Below, one piece after another: positions 5,113 to 5,156 of a DNA stretch of 5,156 nt (the first letter of the stretch is position 1; every line of letters begins with the position of its first letter). Source of the DNA: Bacteroidaceae bacterium (lineage in GTDB: Bacteria; Bacteroidota; Bacteroidia; Bacteroidales; Barnesiellaceae_A); the NCBI GenBank assembly GCA_017561285.1, contig JAFZDG010000251.1, positions 1 to 5,156 of the forward strand, given 5' to 3'. A program made the position numbers and the translations under genes. Below the pieces are notes generated by a model. That model was not told where the DNA came from. It did no database searches and saw only the letters and a list, made by a program, of their open reading frames with translations.

Positions 5113-5156
5113 CGCAAACGGGAAACGTCCCGAGCGCAAAACAAGAGATCATTGGA
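5113..5156 (+). other. Probable 5' leader of a 16S rRNA operon (partial)
   Basis: The sequence after the promoter holds a short GC-rich hairpin (CGGGA 5119-5123, loop AACG, TCCCG 5128-5132, with outer GC/GC pairs possible). It is followed by an A-rich stretch and AAGAGATCATTGGA at the window edge. This arrangement (perfect promoter, CCGC start, small hairpin, then a GATC-TTG type motif) resembles the leaders of Bacteroidales rRNA operons as I know them. No mature rRNA sequence is inside the window, so the assignment is an inference. A leader for a highly expressed protein gene or tRNA cluster is the alternative. Confidence 0.55.

Noticed and set aside
4915..5139. A 74-residue minus-strand frame near the right end.
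   Set aside because: It crosses the consensus + strand promoter and is rich in Phe/Leu/Lys, as expected from A/T tracts; no family resemblance.

Overview
The window looks like chromosomal DNA of a member of the Bacteroidales (Bacteroidota). The evidence is a BatC-BatD-BatE aerotolerance gene order, promoters of the Bacteroidetes type (TTTG-like -33 and TAnnTTTG -7 elements), starts without a clear Shine-Dalgarno, and two small protein families that I know mainly from this phylum (a short HTH protein and a DUF3127 protein). I cannot fix the genus from the sequence. All supported genes are on the + strand, and I see no mobile element, CRISPR array, tRNA or sign of recent transfer.

Layout. Positions 1-273 hold the 3' end of batC, with a striking Gln-rich tract. 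batD (302-2134) and batE (2144-2899) follow closely and are almost certainly co-transcribed with batC. A PAP2-family membrane phosphatase (2957-3628) comes 57 bases later with no recognisable promoter of its own, so it may be the last gene of the same transcript. A TAAATTTG promoter element then precedes a small HTH DNA-binding protein (3749-4006), which ends in a strong intrinsic terminator (4027-4066). The next 300 bases have no convincing protein gene but do have a possible small-RNA unit (promoter-like elements, a hairpin, and a terminator-like stem with a T-run). A good promoter (4308-4339) then drives a DUF3127 OB-like protein (4367-4735), closed by a second strong terminator (4758-4800). 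The last 350 bases are non-coding and AT-rich. They end in a very good promoter (5078-5108) and a structured leader that looks like the start of a ribosomal RNA operon lying just outside the window.

How the genes work together. BatC, BatD and BatE are envelope proteins of the Bat locus. BatD is a large periplasmic protein with one membrane anchor and a cytosolic tail, and BatE carries periplasmic TPR and SH3-like domains. The PAP2 enzyme would act on a lipid phosphate in the same membrane. The HTH and DUF3127 proteins are separate single-gene units related to DNA. The DUF3127 protein ends in Asp-Asp-Leu-Pro-Phe, very like the partner-recruiting tip of bacterial single-stranded DNA-binding protein, and this is the most interesting single observation here. 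I did not find a clear-cut novel multi-gene system; the locus is mostly conserved Bacteroidales core genome.
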